This document shows positions 61,038-64,000 of a stretch of 64,000 nucleotides of DNA, one piece after another. Source of the DNA: Dryas octopetala (taxonomy: Eukaryota; Streptophyta; Magnoliopsida; Rosales; Rosaceae); contig OY992834.1 of NCBI GenBank assembly GCA_963921425.1, positions 14,200,164-14,264,163 on the forward strand. The letters run 5' to 3'. Numbering within the stretch: position 1 is the stretch's first letter; the number at the start of each line of letters is the position of its first letter. The notes beneath the pieces were generated by a model. It was not told the origin of the DNA, did no database searches, and saw only the letters and a list, made by a program, of their open reading frames with translations. The position numbers and the translations under genes are program-made.

Positions 61038-61175
61038 GAGAGCGCGAATGTTGCGCTCTCATAATTAATGGTATATAGCATTATACATCATCATTATCAT
61101 TATTTTATTTTTCGCGCTCTCATAATTAACGATATATAGCATTGTACATCATCATTATCATTATATTATTTTTTC
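61038..61175. repeat. perfect 8-bp-stem hairpin plus two 61-bp tandem copies
   Basis: GAGAGCGC (61038-61045) and GCGCTCTC (61053-61060) form a perfect hairpin with a 7-base loop. From 61053 the segment GCGCTCTCATAATTAATGG, through ATATAGCATT and ACATCATCATTATCATTAT, is repeated once at 61114 with a period of 61 and few changes. The second GCGCTCTC can pair with the first arm as well, so two alternative hairpins are possible. Confidence 0.85.
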
Positions 61176-61496
61176 TTTAAGTTAGGAGCCTCTACATAAA
61201 TAAAAAAAAAATTTGTTAGTCTGTTATTTTGACAATGCATTGCAAATTTGCAGTAACAAACCATCCCCGCTTTCACCGCTCTGTTTTGAAACCTTCCACC
61301 AGTGGATTCCCCACAATTCCCATCCACCACAATTTGTTGGATTCCGGCAGCACCAACAACACCAACAACTCTAACTGAAAAAATCAAAATTATCAAACAA
61401 AGAGAAAAACATACACGCAGACAATAGAAATCGACCCCAGAAACTTAAAAGCATAGAGCTACACAGCTCCTCCATCTTCTACATTCTTTACCTTCA

Positions 61497-61994
61497 ATGG
61501 AGGAAAGAAAAGGAGATGCTAGAGTCGCAATCCTCTCCGGAGTCTTCTTCGCCTGCATTGTCACTGGGGGAGTCTTCCTTTTCCTTTACATGCTTCTACC
61601 CGAATCGCAATCCAAACCATGGTACCCCATTGCAGGCATGGCACTTGTGGCCATTCCCTGGGCCTTTTGGATCATGACATGCTTGTACAGATGCTTCAGA
61701 CCCGCCAACAACCCTGTAAGCGACATCGGGCGTTATGCCAAGGCCGGCAGCAGCCGTGCAAGTACCGTTCCCGCCATGAGTTCAGCTGCTTCTGCAAAAA
61801 CGGCTGGAACCTCATCAATTGCAGAGTCCCCTGTGCATTCCCCTACTGGCGAGCGCCACGTGCAGTTTGCGGGGGTTGTTGTGATGGCCGATGAAGATAA
61901 AAAAACTGACGAACCCCAGCATAGCGGGATCAACGAAAGAGATGTTTCAGAATGTTCTGCAGATAGTGAAAGGCCATTGAGATTCATGGTTTGA
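61497..61994 (+). CDS. small two-helix membrane protein of unknown function
   Basis: One exon, 165 residues, with ATG in CTTCAATGGAGG context. Two hydrophobic helices are visible (about 10-34 and 42-66), separated by a short loop with PESQSKPW. A cysteine/arginine pair of turns (CLYRCFRP) follows at the cytosol-facing or lumen-facing boundary. The remaining 95 residues are Ser/Ala/Thr-rich and polar (SSAASAKTAGTSSIAESP), then HVQFAGVVVMADEDKKTDEP, with no known domain. I do not recognise the family; it looks like one of the many plant-specific membrane proteins with a disordered tail. Codon use and the absence of repeats support a real gene. The hairpin and tandem repeat at 61,038-61,175 lie about 320 bases upstream. 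Confidence 0.75.
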   Translation: MEERKGDARVAILSGVFFACIVTGGVFLFLYMLLPESQSKPWYPIAGMALVAIPWAFWIMTCLYRCFRPANNPVSDIGRYAKAGSSRASTVPAMSSAASAKTAGTSSIAESPVHSPTGERHVQFAGVVVMADEDKKTDEPQHSGINERDVSECSADSERPLRFMV

Positions 61995-63063
61995 TTTTGA
62001 TAATATATATGGAAGTTGCCAATTAAGCGCTGGTATAAAACTGTTATATATATCCACCATGGAAGACTAGTTTTAATGGGGGTGATGGATGAAAATTTGA
62101 AATGCTAGCTCATTGCAAAAACCATGCAATAGGGGATTAATTGGCTTCAATCAAGGCATGGACATGCAACTACGTGTACCTTTCTTGCCAAGAGGGGAAC
62201 AAAAGCTCGAGGAAAATTACGTATATGGGGAGGTGAGTTGTGAAGTCTGGTGTGTGACTATGCCAATGGTGTCTGCAGAAAAGGGGACAATGTCTTTTGC
62301 AACAACGGTATGCATGTAGTGTGGTGAGTGCTAAAAGGGAATTGATGAGGGGAGATTTCTTTGTTGTAAAATGGTTTTCTTAAGCTTCACTGCATAATGC
62401 AGTTTAGATTATCCAATTTCATGACTGGTTTTACTTTTCTCAACCTAGGTGTTCCTATTGAGTTTAATTTTTTTAATTTTTTATCTTTCAAGAACATGAA
62501 AATAGGTTTTTTACTTTTTTGCATAGTGCAGTTCAAATTAAGCTTCTTGATTTTCATGACTTGCTTTCCCAACCTAGGTGTGTGTTCCAATTAAGCTTCT
62601 TTGCATAATGCAGTTCAAACATAAAGAGATAGCAACCACTTATCATATAAAAAATTGAATGATTCAAGGAGTGATTGCCATTCTTTATCAATTTGAACTT
62701 TCTTACAAAATACAGCTAGTGAGCCTAGTGTACTATGAAGTCAAAGTCCAAAAACTATGGCAGAGGAATCAAAACCTAATTAATTAAGTTTTGAAAGTTT
62801 ATCTAGCTTAAACGAATGATAGGAGCTTTTGCTCGGTCGTTTCATGAGTCTTTGTTCAGTTATAAATTAGGTGTAGAGCTAGACAAAATACTAATTCCAT
62901 TGACTAGCTCATATGTCTCAGTGTAAAGCAATATATACTTGGCAATCAAGCTGGAAATGATTATTTGGAAAGCCACTGATTGAAGCTGAAAAGATAAATT
63001 AATAAGTAACTAGTTATTTTCAAAAGAAATAGTAGATGAAGAGATGAAAGAAGAATTTACATG
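61995..63063. other. spacer between convergent genes
   Basis: Holds the 3' ends of the two facing genes and a three-part direct repeat (next entry). No other gene is supported. Confidence 0.5.
62391..62621. repeat. imperfect tandem repeat, two and a part copies
   Basis: TGCATAATGCAGTTYARATTA, then TTTCATGACT and CAACCTAGGTGT, occur at 62391 and 62520, and the opening alone again at 62602. The period is about 130 then 82 bases, so the second copy is shorter. Confidence 0.7.
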
Positions 63064-64000
63064 TCACATTCCAAATTTTGGATGCAACTTTTTCTTCTTC
63101 AATTGGAAGTTATAATCATGCATGCTACTGATGCACCCAAACTTCCTCTTCATTTCTTTCCATAAGCTAATTTTCTCCTTCCTTACCTTAAGGCTGCAAC
63201 CATTCTCAATCTCCTTTCTCATCATACAGCACTCACTCTCAAGCTCTATCACCTTTTTGCTCATTTTCTCCATCTCTGACCTCATTTCTTCCTCACCAGC
63301 ATCCAACTTTGCTTCATTCTCCTCTACCTCCTCCTTTGCTGATTTGTCATCAGAACCCTGCACCTCCTTTATGATGGTGTCTCGCAGCTGCAACTGCGAC
63401 ACAAACAACACCTGCACAACCACCCTTAATGGTAACTGTTGATTTTTGGCTGCATGTTCACAAACTTCAGGGGACATCTTTTGGAAATTCAATACCTGAC
63501 ACACTTCCTCTCGCTCCGACTCTGTCAAGTGCCTATGCTTACCTAAGTAGATATCAACAGCCCTGTATATTCCATCTGAGGTTCTTTGTAGTCCCAAGGA
63601 TGCCGAAACTGACATCTCTGCTAATACAACAAATGTTTCTCTCTTCAGATCTATGTCACTAGAAACTTCAGCCAAAAATTCTTCAATGAGTTCTGCCACT
63701 GCATACAACCCAGTTACGTCTGACAAAGCGTAATTTCCATAGAAAATTTTCAATATCCTCCTCACACATTCAATATCATATTGCACTGCCTTAGAATAGC
63801 CTTTAGATGGTATTAGGAGGTCTTCGACTGTTGCCTGGTCCAGTTGTTTTCCGATTCTGGTCTCAATCCCATTTCTACAATCAGAGCTAGCTTCCAAAAC
63901 AATAGCAGACCGGAGGATTTCAAACAATAGCGTGCACGGTAGGAGTCCTACCTCATGAGGCAAAAGCCTCTCCACTGCTTCAAGGATTTCCCTTTGGTAG
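63064..64000 (-). CDS. BTB/POZ NPH3-domain protein, C-terminal part, cut by window end
   Basis: Plant NPH3/RPT2-type proteins are substrate adaptors of CUL3 ubiquitin ligases and partners of phototropins and auxin-transport regulation (family knowledge). The minus-strand frame is open from the window edge to a TGA at 63066-63064, giving at least 312 residues. It begins inside the NPH3 domain with YQREILEAVERLLPHEVGLL, then CTLLFEILRSAIVLEAS, the hallmark wording of the domain, and continues with LTESEREEVCQVLNFQKMSPE and LPLRVVVQVLFVSQLQLRD near the domain end. A charged coiled coil follows (EMEKMSKKVIELESECCMM), as in many family members. The conserved Tyr of the domain motif (DGIYRAVDIYL) is present. 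A GTG at 63975 is not the start; the N-terminal BTB part lies beyond 64,000. Which member it is cannot be told. Confidence 0.9.
   Translation of the reverse strand, partial: YQREILEAVERLLPHEVGLLPCTLLFEILRSAIVLEASSDCRNGIETRIGKQLDQATVEDLLIPSKGYSKAVQYDIECVRRILKIFYGNYALSDVTGLYAVAELIEEFLAEVSSDIDLKRETFVVLAEMSVSASLGLQRTSDGIYRAVDIYLGKHRHLTESEREEVCQVLNFQKMSPEVCEHAAKNQQLPLRVVVQVLFVSQLQLRDTIIKEVQGSDDKSAKEEVEENEAKLDAGEEEMRSEMEKMSKKVIELESECCMMRKEIENGCSLKVRKEKISLWKEMKRKFGCISSMHDYNFQLKKKKLHPKFGM

Noticed and set aside
63122-63662. Plus-strand frames opposite the NPH3 gene
   Set aside because: Antisense shadows of the NPH3 and coiled-coil coding region.
1-64000. CRISPR arrays, bacterial operons, tRNA or rRNA genes
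   Set aside because: None is present. The only tRNA-like promoter boxes belong to the SINE at 58,587.

Overview
The window is nuclear DNA from a flowering plant. Genes have plant-type GT-AG introns, the spacers are AT-rich and full of small foldback transposons, and all recognised proteins belong to plant families. The gene set and transposon flavour suggest a woody rosid, perhaps Rosaceae, but that is a guess made without any database search.

Layout. 1-6.2 kb: a single-exon ATL-type RING-H2 E3 ligase (2296-3522) with a long CT microsatellite in its leader, and several foldback elements around it. 6.2-28.4 kb: no ordinary protein-coding gene. This stretch is a tandem array of five related units (A to E) with a plant Pol II style promoter (repeated AGCCCA boxes, TATAAATAG, a conserved CGCCGCA block), a hairpin just before a GGTAAATC donor-like site, a short conserved core and a long conserved 3' module. 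I read them as a family of non-coding or micro-ORF genes. Unit A has a Mutator-like MITE against its promoter (10-bp target duplication), unit B is split by a 5.3-kb CACTA transposon (TCT target duplication), and unit D has lost its centre. 28.4-38.9 kb: foldback elements, a non-specific phospholipase C gene (four exons, 30690-34744, NPC3/4/5 type), an LTR-like stretch and a 1.15-kb foldback element.

38.97-51.15 kb: a 15-exon gene for an AASDH/AAE19-type protein (adenylation domain, carrier domain, beta-propeller; 1,168 residues in my model), with a LINE fragment and duplicated microsatellites in its introns. 53.999-57.799 kb: a single-exon 5-oxoprolinase (1,266 residues) with a probable 5'UTR intron. 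57.8-64 kb: a tRNA-derived SINE with a perfect 12-bp target duplication, a hairpin plus tandem repeat, a small two-helix membrane protein gene (61497-61994), and on the minus strand the 3' part of an NPH3-domain gene that runs off the window end.

The protein genes are unrelated housekeeping or signalling genes: ubiquitin ligation, phospholipid hydrolysis, acyl/amino-acid activation, glutathione turnover and phototropin-type signalling. They form no pathway. The tandem array is the unusual part of the window.
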